15,275 nucleotides of DNA from Dehalococcoidales bacterium. Lineage in GTDB: Bacteria; Chloroflexota; Dehalococcoidia; Dehalococcoidales; JAQTVP01. The position numbers were made by a program, and so were the translations under genes. The notes beneath the pieces are model-generated. The model did no database searches and was not told the origin of the DNA. It worked only from the letters and a program-made list of their open reading frames with translations. This document shows, piece by piece, positions 1 through 7,417 of the stretch; position 1 is the first letter of the stretch, and each line of letters starts with the position of its first letter. The DNA lies in the NCBI GenBank assembly GCA_028707015.1, contig JAQTVP010000015.1, positions 1 to 15,275 of the forward strand. The letters are read 5' to 3'.

Positions 1-352
<352 letters not shown>

Positions 353-393
353 GTTTCAGATTTGATATTAGAAAAATAATTATATTATATAAG

Positions 394-421
394 AACCCAG
401 TATGTTGCTGGGTTTTTATTT
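394..421 (+). terminator. intrinsic terminator after 23S rRNA
   Basis: The arms AACCCAG (394-400) and CTGGGTT (408-414) pair perfectly around a 7-nt loop and are followed by a T-rich run (TTTTATTTTA). This is a standard Rho-independent terminator lying about 40 nt after the 23S 3' end. It implies that rRNA transcription stops here, before the VOC gene and the 5S gene. Confidence 0.85.
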
Positions 422-485
422 TAGTGTAGGCTATAGTTAGATGAAGATTATTATCAGTTTATTGGTATATTAAGGAGGAGTACTA

Positions 486-872
486 ATGCCAAAATATGAG
501 TATGATCATGTTCATTTGTTAAGTACAAATGCGGAAGATGCATCCAATTATTACCAGGAAATGTTTGGAGCTACAGTAATTGCTAAGCGGCAGCTGGGTG
601 AGCGTGTGAATATTACTCTGGATATCGGTGGGTCAAAGATAATGATACTAAATAATCCAGATGCAGCTAAGCCAAAGGAATCTTCAGTTGGTGTTAGTAA
701 TAATATACATCATTTTGCCATTGGAACTGATGACTTAGATGCAGCAGTTGAGGAATTGAAGGCAAAAGGAGCTAAGTTTGAAGGGGAAATCAGGCAGGTA
801 CTGCCTAATTATCGGGAAATTCGGTTAATAGCTCCTGATAACGTGCCCATCGAATTGTTTGAAAGAAAATAG
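486..872 (+). CDS. VOC (glyoxalase/bleomycin-resistance fold) family protein
   Basis: A 128-residue single-module protein of the vicinal oxygen chelate superfamily, which includes glyoxalase I, methylmalonyl-CoA epimerase and fosfomycin/bleomycin resistance proteins. The two beta-alpha-beta-beta-beta halves begin at DHVHLLS (residues 7-13) and at IHHFAIGTDDLDAAVEELKA (from residue 74). The usual metal ligands are seen at His8, His76 and Glu123. The ligand normally contributed by the end of the first half (Glu in glyoxalase I, Gln in methylmalonyl-CoA epimerase) appears replaced within KIMILN (51-56), so metal binding or chemistry may differ. A strong Shine-Dalgarno AAGGAGG (472-478) with 7-nt spacing fixes the ATG. 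The gene lies alone between 23S and 5S rRNA. A sodium-pump decarboxylase cluster lies 3 kb away, which makes an acyl-CoA epimerase role possible, but substrate cannot be assigned from sequence. Confidence 0.88.
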   Translation: MPKYEYDHVHLLSTNAEDASNYYQEMFGATVIAKRQLGERVNITLDIGGSKIMILNNPDAAKPKESSVGVSNNIHHFAIGTDDLDAAVEELKAKGAKFEGEIRQVLPNYREIRLIAPDNVPIELFERK

Positions 873-918
873 CTGCTGCCTGATATATAAATAGGACTAA
901 ATTAGGCCAAAATAAGGC

Positions 919-947
919 TTGCGTGAAAATAACATTTAGTGTATACT
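919..947 (+). promoter_or_regulatory. candidate sigma70-type promoter upstream of 5S rRNA
   Basis: TTGCGT (919-924), a 17-bp spacer and TATACT (942-947) form a plausible promoter, with a predicted start near 954 and about 80 nt of leader before the 5S gene. The -35 is only a half match. It is supported by context, because the 5S gene is cut off from the 23S transcript by a terminator. Confidence 0.4.
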
Positions 948-1008
948 ACTTATGAATTAGCTTAATCTTAAACAAGGAACAGATTTGCTTTTCTTTTATC
1001 AGGGTTTA

Positions 1009-1017
1009 TGTTAAAAT
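1009..1017 (+). promoter_or_regulatory. candidate extended -10 promoter for 5S rRNA
   Basis: TGTTAAAAT is an extended -10 (TG, one base, TAAAAT) with a predicted start near 1024, about 10 nt before the 5S mature end. No good -35 sits at the right distance, which extended -10 promoters tolerate. It is the closer of two candidates for driving the detached 5S gene. Confidence 0.4.
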
Positions 1018-1032
1018 TGTGTATCGGTAATA

Positions 1033-1157
1033 ACCTCTTGGTGGTTAGAGCGGAGTGGTCCCACCCGTTCCCATCTCGAACACGGAAGTGAAACGCCCCA
1101 GCACAGACGATACTGAGGGGGCAACCCCTTGTGGAAAATATGTCACTGCCAGGAGGT
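1033..1157 (+). rRNA. rrf: 5S ribosomal RNA
   Basis: Recognised by the conserved core CCCACCCGTTCCCATCTCGA and ACACGGAAGTGAAACGCCCC (about 1059-1098). The helix I strands ACCTCTTGG (1033-1041) and CCAGGAGGT (1149-1157) pair across the gene, with one G-U pair. The span of about 120 nt is normal for 5S. It is separated from the 23S 3' end by about 680 nt that contain a terminator and a protein gene, so it is probably transcribed on its own. No clear intrinsic terminator with a T-run follows it. A long-range pairing TTTTACCA (1157-1164) with TGGTAAAA (1188-1195) is the only notable structure downstream. Confidence 0.95.
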
Positions 1158-1341
1158 TTTACCAACTCTCTAATTATTGCTTTTATGTGGTAAAAGTGGT
1201 AGGATTAATGTGGAGGTTAAATAAAGCAAACTCAGTATATAGAGAGATTATTCTCAGCTTTTAGCCTCTTAAATGTTATATCTAATGAGTATTTGGTAAC
1301 GAAGCTAGCTATTGCTAGGTAATTTAGAGTAAGGAGAAAAG

Positions 1342-3810
1342 GTGGCTAGCCGATTTGAGAAGTTTTCAGAACGGGCTCGTAGAGTTCTTACTTTAGCCCA
1401 AGAAGAAGCAAGACGTTTTAATCATAGTTATATTGGTACGGAGCATATTTTGCTTGGCTTGGTGAGAGAGGAAGAGGGAGTAGCAACTAGAGTCCTGACC
1501 AATCTGGGTGTTAGTTTAAGTAAGGTACGCTCGGCAGTGGAGTTCATTATTGGTCGAGGCGAGAAAGCTAGTACCAGTGAAATTGGGCTTACTCCTAGGG
1601 CAAAAAAAGTTATTGAATTAGCGATAGATGAGGCGCGTAATTTAGGTCATAATTACATTGGTACCGAACATCTTTTACTTGGTTTGTTGCGTGAAGGGGG
1701 TGGGGTGGCGGCTGGTGTATTAGATAGCCTCGGTATTACTCTTGAGCGAACGCGCGGTGAGATTACTCGTATTCTGAGTCAAAGTACTCCTAAATCCAGA
1801 TTTGCACGTACTACCAGTCGTACTCCTACTTTGGATCAGCTGAGTGTAGATTTGACAGCGGCGGCACGCGCGGGGAAGCTTGATCCGGTAGTTGGACGGT
1901 CCAAAGAAATTGAGCGAGTGACTCAGATTCTTAGCCGTCGGACTAAAAATAACCCAGCCCTTATCGGTGAGCCGGGGGTAGGTAAGACGGCAATTGTTGA
2001 AGGTTTGGCTCACCGTATTAATGCCGGTGATGTTCCTGAGACATTGGAAGGGAAACGACTAGTAACTTTGGATATGCCAATGGTTGTAGCTGGAACGAAG
2101 TACCGTGGTGAATTCGAAGAAAGACTGAAGAAAATTCTTGATGAACTTAAATCTGCAGGAAACTGTCTGCTTTTTATTGATGAATTTCATACTATAGTTG
2201 GTGCTGGAGCGGCAGAAGGGGCGGTTGATGCGGCTAATATCTTAAAACCATCATTAGCACGCGGTGAGATACAGTGTATCGGTGCTACTACTCTTGATGA
2301 TTACCGTAAATATGTTGAGCGTGATCCTGCTCTGGAACGTCGCTTTCAACCGGTATTGGTTGGAGAGCCTTCGGCTGAGGAAGCGTTGGATATTTTGCGT
2401 GGAGTTAAAGAACGCTACGAGGAGCATCATAAGCTAATAATAAGTGATGAGGCATTGAGTGCAGCGACAACATTAGCTACCAGATATATCCCTGATCGTT
2501 TTTTACCTGACAAGGCTATTGATTTAGTTGATGAAGCAGCTTCAAGAGTAAGGATTAGGCATAGGACTATTCCCATTACCTTGAAAGAGGCCAGGCAGGC
2601 TGAGGATAGTGTTCGCAAGGATAAAGATGCTGCCTTGTCTACTCAACAGTATGAATATGCTGCTGAGCTGCGTGAAAGAGAGCTTCAAATTGGGGAGAAG
2701 TTAAAGAAGCTGGAGGAGGAATGGCATGTTGAGCAGGAGCAAGAGGAGATAATTGTAAACCCCGAAGATATAGCTGAGGTAGTGAGTATGTGGACCGGTA
2801 TTCCTGTAGTTCAGCTGGCTGGTGATGAAACCAGTCGTTTGCTAAATATGGAAGAAGTGCTGCACAATCGTATTGTTGGTCAGGATGAGGCTATTAGTAG
2901 CATTGCCAAAGCGGTGAGGCGGGCTCGAGCTGGGCTTAAAGATCCGAGACACCCCATTGGTAACTTTATCTTTCTAGGTCCAACTGGTGTTGGTAAGACG
3001 GAACTGGTTAGAACCTTAGCTGAATTTATGTTTGGCAGTGAAGATACGTTAATCAGGCTTGATATGTCTGAGTTTATGGAGAAATTTGCTGTATCCCGGC
3101 TAGTTGGGGCACCACCGGGGTATGTTGGTTATGATGAGGGTGGACAGCTAACCGAGGCAGTGAGGCGTAAATCGTATTGCTGCATACTCCTTGATGAAAT
3201 AGAAAAGGCGCACCCTGACGTGTTTAATATACTGCTTCAGATATTTGATGATGGTCATCTGACTGATGCCAAAGGTCGCCGGGTTGATTTCCGTAATAGT
3301 ATTATTATTATGACTAGTAATATCGGTGCGGAGCTCATCCGGAAAGGATCTTCTATCGGCTTTGCTGTTCATAATGATGAGGCTAAGAATCAGGAAGAAT
3401 CCTATAATACGATGAAAGATAAATTGCTTGGTGAATTAAAGAAATCTTTCCGTCCCGAATTTCTAAATCGTGTTGATGGAGTTGTTGTTTTTCATTCCCT
3501 GAATAAGGAACATATCCGAAAGATAGTTGATTTGATGCTGGTTAACGTAGCTAAACAACTATCTGAGAAGGGAATTAAAATGGAAGTTACTGATGAGGCT
3601 AAGGATTTTTTGGGTAAGAAGGGATATGATGAAGTTTTTGGAGCTCGGCCGCTACGTCGAGTAATTCAGGATATGGTGGAAGATAAGCTATCCGACAGTT
3701 TACTGCGGAGTAAATTCCGTTCGGGAGATACGGTTATAGTTGATTTGGATGGGGAAGAGATTACAGTGCATGCGTTAGCTGTAGGGGCATTGCTGGGAGA
3801 TGATAAATAG
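1342..3810 (+). CDS. clpC: ATP-dependent Clp protease ATP-binding subunit ClpC
   Basis: An 822-residue Hsp100/AAA+ unfoldase that feeds substrates to the ClpP protease in the cytoplasm. The two N-terminal Clp_N repeats span about residues 1-145 (both carry YIGTEH). The first AAA+ module has Walker A GEPGVGKT (209-216) and Walker B LLFIDE (276-281). The UVR-type middle domain diagnostic of ClpC (rather than ClpA or ClpB) is at about 426-461. The second AAA+ module has Walker A GPTGVGKT (546-553) and LLDE (615-618), and the ClpP-docking loop IGF is at 671-673. Length is normal for the family. It starts with GTG, fixed by AAGGAG (1331-1336). The ctsR-mcsA-mcsB genes that often precede it are absent, and I see neither a CIRCE element nor a CtsR operator upstream. 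A strong terminator follows, so it is probably monocistronic. Confidence 0.97.
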   Translation: MASRFEKFSERARRVLTLAQEEARRFNHSYIGTEHILLGLVREEEGVATRVLTNLGVSLSKVRSAVEFIIGRGEKASTSEIGLTPRAKKVIELAIDEARNLGHNYIGTEHLLLGLLREGGGVAAGVLDSLGITLERTRGEITRILSQSTPKSRFARTTSRTPTLDQLSVDLTAAARAGKLDPVVGRSKEIERVTQILSRRTKNNPALIGEPGVGKTAIVEGLAHRINAGDVPETLEGKRLVTLDMPMVVAGTKYRGEFEERLKKILDELKSAGNCLLFIDEFHTIVGAGAAEGAVDAANILKPSLARGEIQCIGATTLDDYRKYVERDPALERRFQPVLVGEPSAEEALDILRGVKERYEEHHKLIISDEALSAATTLATRYIPDRFLPDKAIDLVDEAASRVRIRHRTIPITLKEARQAEDSVRKDKDAALSTQQYEYAAELRERELQIGEKLKKLEEEWHVEQEQEEIIVNPEDIAEVVSMWTGIPVVQLAGDETSRLLNMEEVLHNRIVGQDEAISSIAKAVRRARAGLKDPRHPIGNFIFLGPTGVGKTELVRTLAEFMFGSEDTLIRLDMSEFMEKFAVSRLVGAPPGYVGYDEGGQLTEAVRRKSYCCILLDEIEKAHPDVFNILLQIFDDGHLTDAKGRRVDFRNSIIIMTSNIGAELIRKGSSIGFAVHNDEAKNQEESYNTMKDKLLGELKKSFRPEFLNRVDGVVVFHSLNKEHIRKIVDLMLVNVAKQLSEKGIKMEVTDEAKDFLGKKGYDEVFGARPLRRVIQDMVEDKLSDSLLRSKFRSGDTVIVDLDGEEITVHALAVGALLGDDK

Positions 3811-3847
3811 TATTTTTATCATGGTAATTAAATCTAGCATGTAATGG

Positions 3848-3887
3848 AAAGGGCGGGGGAACTCATTTAAGATAACCGCTCTTTTTT
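3848..3887 (+). terminator. intrinsic terminator after clpC
   Basis: AAAGGGCGG (3848-3856) pairs with CCGCTCTTT (3876-3884), 9 bp with one G-U pair and a 19-nt loop. The 3' arm runs straight into a T-tract (TTTTTT, 3882-3887). It separates clpC from the decarboxylase operon. Confidence 0.8.
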
Positions 3888-3919
3888 CTCGCTTAAAACT
3901 GGAAAAATAATATAAATTA

Positions 3920-3938
3920 TAGCCTTAGGTTAAGGCTA
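3920..3938 (+). repeat. 8-bp inverted repeat in front of the decarboxylase operon
   Basis: TAGCCTTA (3920-3927) and TAAGGCTA (3931-3938) are perfect inverted copies around GGT, ending 12 nt before the Shine-Dalgarno of the biotin carrier gene. It is followed by an A-rich run on this strand, so it is not a terminator. It could be an operator for a dimeric regulator or an mRNA hairpin controlling translation; nothing in the sequence decides between these. Confidence 0.5.
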
Positions 3939-3966
3939 AGGAAAAAAAGGAAAGGAGATTAGAAAA

Positions 3967-4188
3967 TTGGCACAGGAAAAAGTAGAATTCCCTATCACTG
4001 GTAAGATTGTGGGTGTTAATGTAAAAAAGGGGAGCGTAGTTAAGGAAGGTGATGTGCTCTGTATACTGGAGTCAATGAAGATGGAAAATCCCATATTAGC
4101 TACAGTGGATGGAACAGTAGCAGAGATAAATCTTTCTGCAGGACAGGTGGTCGAAGCAGGTGATTTGGTAACTGTTATAGAGTATTAG
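3967..4188 (+). CDS. biotin carboxyl carrier protein of a decarboxylase (biotin/lipoyl attachment domain)
   Basis: A 73-residue free-standing biotinyl domain. The attachment motif ESMKMEN places the biotinylated lysine at Lys38, midway between two symmetrical beta halves (GKIVGVNVKKGSVVKEGD and GTVAEINLSAGQVVEAGD), as in the mobile arms of methylmalonyl-CoA, glutaconyl-CoA and oxaloacetate decarboxylases. It would carry CO2 from the carboxyltransferase to the membrane beta subunit. There is no Ala/Pro-rich linker before the domain, so it is a minimal carrier. The start is TTG at 3967, set by AAAGGAGA (3951-3958). It is the first gene of an operon with the small membrane subunit (19-nt gap) and the beta subunit, so a role in acetyl-CoA carboxylase is less likely. 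Confidence 0.92.
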   Translation: MAQEKVEFPITGKIVGVNVKKGSVVKEGDVLCILESMKMENPILATVDGTVAEINLSAGQVVEAGDLVTVIEY

Positions 4189-4207
4189 GCGGTAAAGAGA
4201 TAATAAG

Positions 4208-4351
4208 ATGATAGACTGGAATATAGTTGGGAAAATGTGGGGTGGTTTTGGGGTAAACATTTTGGTTTTGGCAATTTTGTCAATAATAGCTTGGATAGTA
4301 GGACTAGTAATACAGAAAACCAGAAAAACTGCAACAAAGAAGGACGAATAG
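4208..4351 (+). CDS. OadG-like small membrane subunit of a sodium-pump decarboxylase
   Basis: A 47-residue protein with N-terminus MIDWNIVGKMWGGFGVNILV. One transmembrane helix covers about residues 16-36, followed by a basic cytoplasmic tail (KTRKTATKKDE). The GxGxNxLxLxI-type start of the helix and the position between the biotin carrier and the beta subunit match the gamma (OadG) or delta chain that assembles Na+-translocating decarboxylases. It is shorter than typical OadG (about 80 residues or more) and lacks their extended C-terminal part. Its stop codon is directly abutted by the ATG of the beta subunit (TAGATG), and the beta Shine-Dalgarno lies within its last codons, so the two are translationally linked. 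The assignment rests on context plus topology, because the family is poorly conserved. Confidence 0.75.
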   Translation: MIDWNIVGKMWGGFGVNILVLAILSIIAWIVGLVIQKTRKTATKKDE

Positions 4352-5527
4352 ATGTTTGGTTTATATGAGACAGCCTTCGGGGCGCTAACTTGGGGTAATA
4401 TTTTAATGTTTCTTGTTGCTGGGCTCATGATTTATTTAGGTATTGCCAGAAAAATGGAGCCTATTTTATTAGTACCGATAGGTGTCGGTATATTTATGGT
4501 TAATCTTCCCTATGCTGGCTTAATGATATATAATCCTGAAGGTTTTCCTGCTGAAGTAGGATCATTAAGTGAGTTAATAAAATCCATAGGGGATGGTAAA
4601 ATAGGTCTGCTGAATGTGCTCTACACCTATGGGATTGAGTCCGAAGTAATTCCGCTACTTATTTTCCTTGGAGTGGGAGCAATGACTGATTTTAGACCTA
4701 CCATTGCTCGTCCCATATCCTTTCTCTTTGGGGCTGCAGCGCAAATTGGTGTTTTTGTTGTATTTATGATTGCCTATTGCACAGGGTGGTTTACAGTAAA
4801 TGAAGCGGCTTGTGTGGGTATTATTGGTGGTTCTGACGGACCGCCCACAGTTTTCCTTACTGCTGCTCTAGCTCCTGGGTTACTGGGTCCCATTACTTTA
4901 GTGGCTTACTCATATATGGCGTTGGTTCCTGTTCTTCAACCTCCAGTAATAAGATTACTCACTACTAAGGCACAGCGTGCCATTTTTATGAAGCCTCAAT
5001 TACGGGATGTTTCTAATTTAGAAGTAATTCTTTTCCCGTTAATTATATTTATTGTTGCTGCTCTACTTGTACCTAAATCTACACCATTAATTGGTATGTT
5101 TATGTTTGGTAACTTGCTTAGGACTAGCAGAGTAACTGATCGGCTTGCTCAAGCGGCCGGGGGTGTGTTTCTTGATGTTCTTACCTTCCTATTAGGAGTA
5201 ACTGTAGGATCATTAATGCCGGCTTCAGTATTTCTTCAAACCCAAACTTTGGCTATTGTTGGCTTGGCAGTAGTAGCCTTTGCCTTCGGTACTGCTGGAG
5301 GAGTCTGGACAGCCCAGCTTACTAATTTATTCCTGAAAACTAAAATTAATCCGATGATTGGTGCTGCTGGTGTATCGGCTATTCCTATGTCAGCTAGGGT
5401 AGTGCAAAAAATGGGGCAACAGGCAAACCCGAGAAATTTCTTGTTAATGCATGCGATGGGTCCTAACATGGCAGGAGCTATCGGTACTTCGGTAGTAGCT
5501 GGAATATTGCTTGGTATGCTGCAGTAA
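4352..5527 (+). CDS. sodium ion-translocating decarboxylase, beta subunit
   Basis: A 391-residue polytopic membrane protein of the OadB/MmdB/GcdB family. It decarboxylates carboxybiotin and moves Na+ outward. The hallmark GIIGGSDGPPTVF carries the essential aspartate at Asp162. Other residues implicated in Na+/proton movement in Klebsiella OadB (Tyr229, Asn373, Gly377, Ser382, Arg389) align as Tyr188, Asn333, Gly337, Ser342 and Arg349, with identical spacing. The C-terminal GPNMAGAIGTSVVAG is also typical. The length is close to the shorter MmdB/GcdB members. The start is ATG with AAGGA 7 nt upstream. The carboxyltransferase alpha subunit is not in the window, so the acyl-CoA or keto-acid substrate (methylmalonyl-CoA, glutaconyl-CoA or oxaloacetate) cannot be fixed. 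Confidence 0.95.
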   Translation: MFGLYETAFGALTWGNILMFLVAGLMIYLGIARKMEPILLVPIGVGIFMVNLPYAGLMIYNPEGFPAEVGSLSELIKSIGDGKIGLLNVLYTYGIESEVIPLLIFLGVGAMTDFRPTIARPISFLFGAAAQIGVFVVFMIAYCTGWFTVNEAACVGIIGGSDGPPTVFLTAALAPGLLGPITLVAYSYMALVPVLQPPVIRLLTTKAQRAIFMKPQLRDVSNLEVILFPLIIFIVAALLVPKSTPLIGMFMFGNLLRTSRVTDRLAQAAGGVFLDVLTFLLGVTVGSLMPASVFLQTQTLAIVGLAVVAFAFGTAGGVWTAQLTNLFLKTKINPMIGAAGVSAIPMSARVVQKMGQQANPRNFLLMHAMGPNMAGAIGTSVVAGILLGMLQ

Positions 5528-5591
5528 TATGGATCTTTATGATTTTATGTTACTTATTGCCTAATTGCTAGAAATCAAGTAAAGTTGGTTT

Positions 5592-6971
5592 GTGAGTAAG
5601 TTAGATAGATCGCGCACTGTTTTCGTGTGTCAGCAGTGCGGTAAGGAGAGCCTGCGGTGGCTGGGGCGATGCCCTAATTGCCAGGAATGGAATAGTTTTT
5701 TAGAAAAAACAGTGCCCAGTCGGGTTACTTCGGTACAATATAGTTCAATAACTAATCCGCCACTTGAATTATCTCAAGTGGTCATCGAGGCGAGAGATCG
5801 TATTTCTCTTCCTCTGTTTGAGTTCAATCGGGTGCTTGGTGGCGGATTAGTTTCCGGTTCTTTGGTGCTTATTGGAGGCGATCCGGGTATTGGTAAATCA
5901 ACTCTTCTGCTTCAAGCATCAACCGCAATAGCTCATACTCAGGGTAATGTTGTGTATGTTTCCGGCGAGGAAACGACGCAGCAGATTAAGATTAGAGCTG
6001 AGCGCCTCGGCATAACGGGTAATAACCTTTTTATATTAGCTGAGGCTGATCTAAATGTAATCTTTAATCAATTCGAACAATTACAGCCAAATCTAGTGGT
6101 AATTGATTCTATTCAGGCTGTTCACCTCTCGGAATTAGATGCTTTACCAGGGAGCATAACTCAGGTGCGGGAGTGTACCCAGCGGCTAATGAACTGGGCG
6201 AAATCCGGGGGAGTACCTGTTTTCATAGTTGGGCACGTAACAAAAGAAGGTGCTATTGCCGGTCCTCGTGTGCTGGAACATATTGTAGATGTGGTGCTCT
6301 ATCTGGAAGGTGAAACGTTTAGTGCTTATCGACTGTTGCGTTGTGTTAAAAACCGCTTTGGTTCTACTAATGAAATAGGCGTTTTTGAAATGAAGCAACA
6401 GGGATTGGTTGAAGTGGATAATCCCTCACAGGCATTTATCTCACAGCGGAAAGATAGAGCCATTGGTTCAACGGTAGTGCCTGTTCTTGAAGGTAGTCGT
6501 CCTCTACTAGTAGAGATACAAGCTCTTACTAATCCCACCAGCTTCGGGTTACCTAGAAGAACGGCAAACGGTATTGATTTTGGCAGATTAATGCTGATTA
6601 TTGCCGTACTGAGCCGGCGGGTCGGTATTAAGCTGGGTAATCAGGATGTTATCTCTAATGCTACCGGAGGACTTAATATCAAAGAACCTGCGGCTGATTT
6701 AGGTATTGCCCTGGCTATTGCCTCCAGTTTTCGTGATATAGAAGTTGATCCGCAGCTGGCCACAGTAGGTGAGGTGGGTTTGAGCGGTGAACTGAGGGCT
6801 GTTGCCCAGCTGGACCGGCGGGTAGCTGAAGCTGCCCGGCTGGGTTTTAAGCGCTGCCTGATTCCTAAAATTATTACTAATCTCAAACTACCCAAAGACA
6901 TCGAACTGATAAGAGTCAGTACCTTGCTTGAGGCGGTAAAAGTGGGACTGGTTGGAGATGGAAAGAAATAA
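5592..6971 (+). CDS. radA: DNA repair protein RadA (Sms)
   Basis: A 459-residue RecA-like protein that promotes branch migration and processing of recombination intermediates in the cytoplasm. An N-terminal C4 zinc finger is formed by Cys13, Cys16, Cys27 and Cys30. Walker A GGDPGIGKST is at 95-104, Walker B LVVIDS near 168-173, and the RadA-specific KNRFG motif at 253-257. A C-terminal Lon-protease-like domain follows, containing DLGIALAIASS and GEVGLSGELR. Length is normal. The start is GTG at 5592, chosen because it leaves the zinc finger at its usual position; no convincing Shine-Dalgarno precedes it. It follows the decarboxylase beta subunit by 64 nt with no clear terminator between them. 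In many Firmicutes disA follows radA; here it does not. Confidence 0.96.
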   Translation: MSKLDRSRTVFVCQQCGKESLRWLGRCPNCQEWNSFLEKTVPSRVTSVQYSSITNPPLELSQVVIEARDRISLPLFEFNRVLGGGLVSGSLVLIGGDPGIGKSTLLLQASTAIAHTQGNVVYVSGEETTQQIKIRAERLGITGNNLFILAEADLNVIFNQFEQLQPNLVVIDSIQAVHLSELDALPGSITQVRECTQRLMNWAKSGGVPVFIVGHVTKEGAIAGPRVLEHIVDVVLYLEGETFSAYRLLRCVKNRFGSTNEIGVFEMKQQGLVEVDNPSQAFISQRKDRAIGSTVVPVLEGSRPLLVEIQALTNPTSFGLPRRTANGIDFGRLMLIIAVLSRRVGIKLGNQDVISNATGGLNIKEPAADLGIALAIASSFRDIEVDPQLATVGEVGLSGELRAVAQLDRRVAEAARLGFKRCLIPKIITNLKLPKDIELIRVSTLLEAVKVGLVGDGKK

Positions 6972-6993
6972 ATCTAATTCTGGAGGTTGGTTT

Positions 6994-7368
6994 ATGGAGA
7001 ATCAGACACAAGATATACTTATCCGAGTTCATACGATGCTTGTTGCTCTAAAAGATGCCATCGAGAAAATGGACACAAAACATAATTATATTGAAGAAAA
7101 ATACATAAGTGAATTTCATATTGCTCTTGATAAGTTGGCAGGTTTAGATATAAATCTTGCTGAGTATTACATACCAGATTCGCAACTTAATCCTATTGTT
7201 ACATCAAGGACGCCAGAAAGTCGTAGTTCCCCAAGTGTACCAACTTACTCTAAAGAGAAATATGCAGATAAATCCTTTGTACTAATGAGACTAAATGCTG
7301 TACAGGGCTACTTTGAAGTTATTATCTCGGATGAACCAAGAAAAATTGGTTTTAACACTCCTAATTAA
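6994..7368 (+). CDS. hypothetical protein, unrecognised
   Basis: A 124-residue soluble-looking protein, starting 22 nt after radA. The ATG at 6994 is preferred because GGAGG (6982-6986) lies 7 nt upstream; an in-frame TTG at 6952 inside radA has no comparable signal. The first half (about residues 5-55) looks like two amphipathic helices (VHTMLVALKDAIEKMD and YISEFHIALDKLAGLDI). A Ser/Pro-rich linker (about 68-84, SRTPESRSSPSVPTYSKE) follows, and then a short C-terminal element with LMRLNAVQGYFEVI, ending in PRKIGFNTPN. There is no signal peptide, membrane helix or catalytic motif I recognise. It is probably transcribed with radA. The helical-linker-helix layout suggests a protein-binding adaptor, but that is a guess. 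Confidence 0.75.
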   Translation: MENQTQDILIRVHTMLVALKDAIEKMDTKHNYIEEKYISEFHIALDKLAGLDINLAEYYIPDSQLNPIVTSRTPESRSSPSVPTYSKEKYADKSFVLMRLNAVQGYFEVIISDEPRKIGFNTPN

Positions 7369-7417
7369 AGTTAGCTTTAGTAGTTGTTACTATATAAAAT
7401 TATTTCTCCTAAGATTT

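Noticed and set aside
1157..1195. 8-bp long-range pairing after 5S as a terminator
   Set aside because: The loop is 23 nt and no T-run follows the second arm.
1055..1264. Open frame of 69 codons on the plus strand
   Set aside because: It runs through the 5S rRNA gene and has no ribosome site; it is chance.
4096..4428. 110-codon open frame on the minus strand
   Set aside because: It lies across the biotin carrier, the small membrane gene and the beta subunit start, all supported on the plus strand; there is no ribosome site or recognisable domain.
6952..6993. TTG start that would extend the protein after radA by 14 residues
   Set aside because: It lies inside radA without a Shine-Dalgarno, while the ATG at 6994 has GGAGG at ideal spacing.
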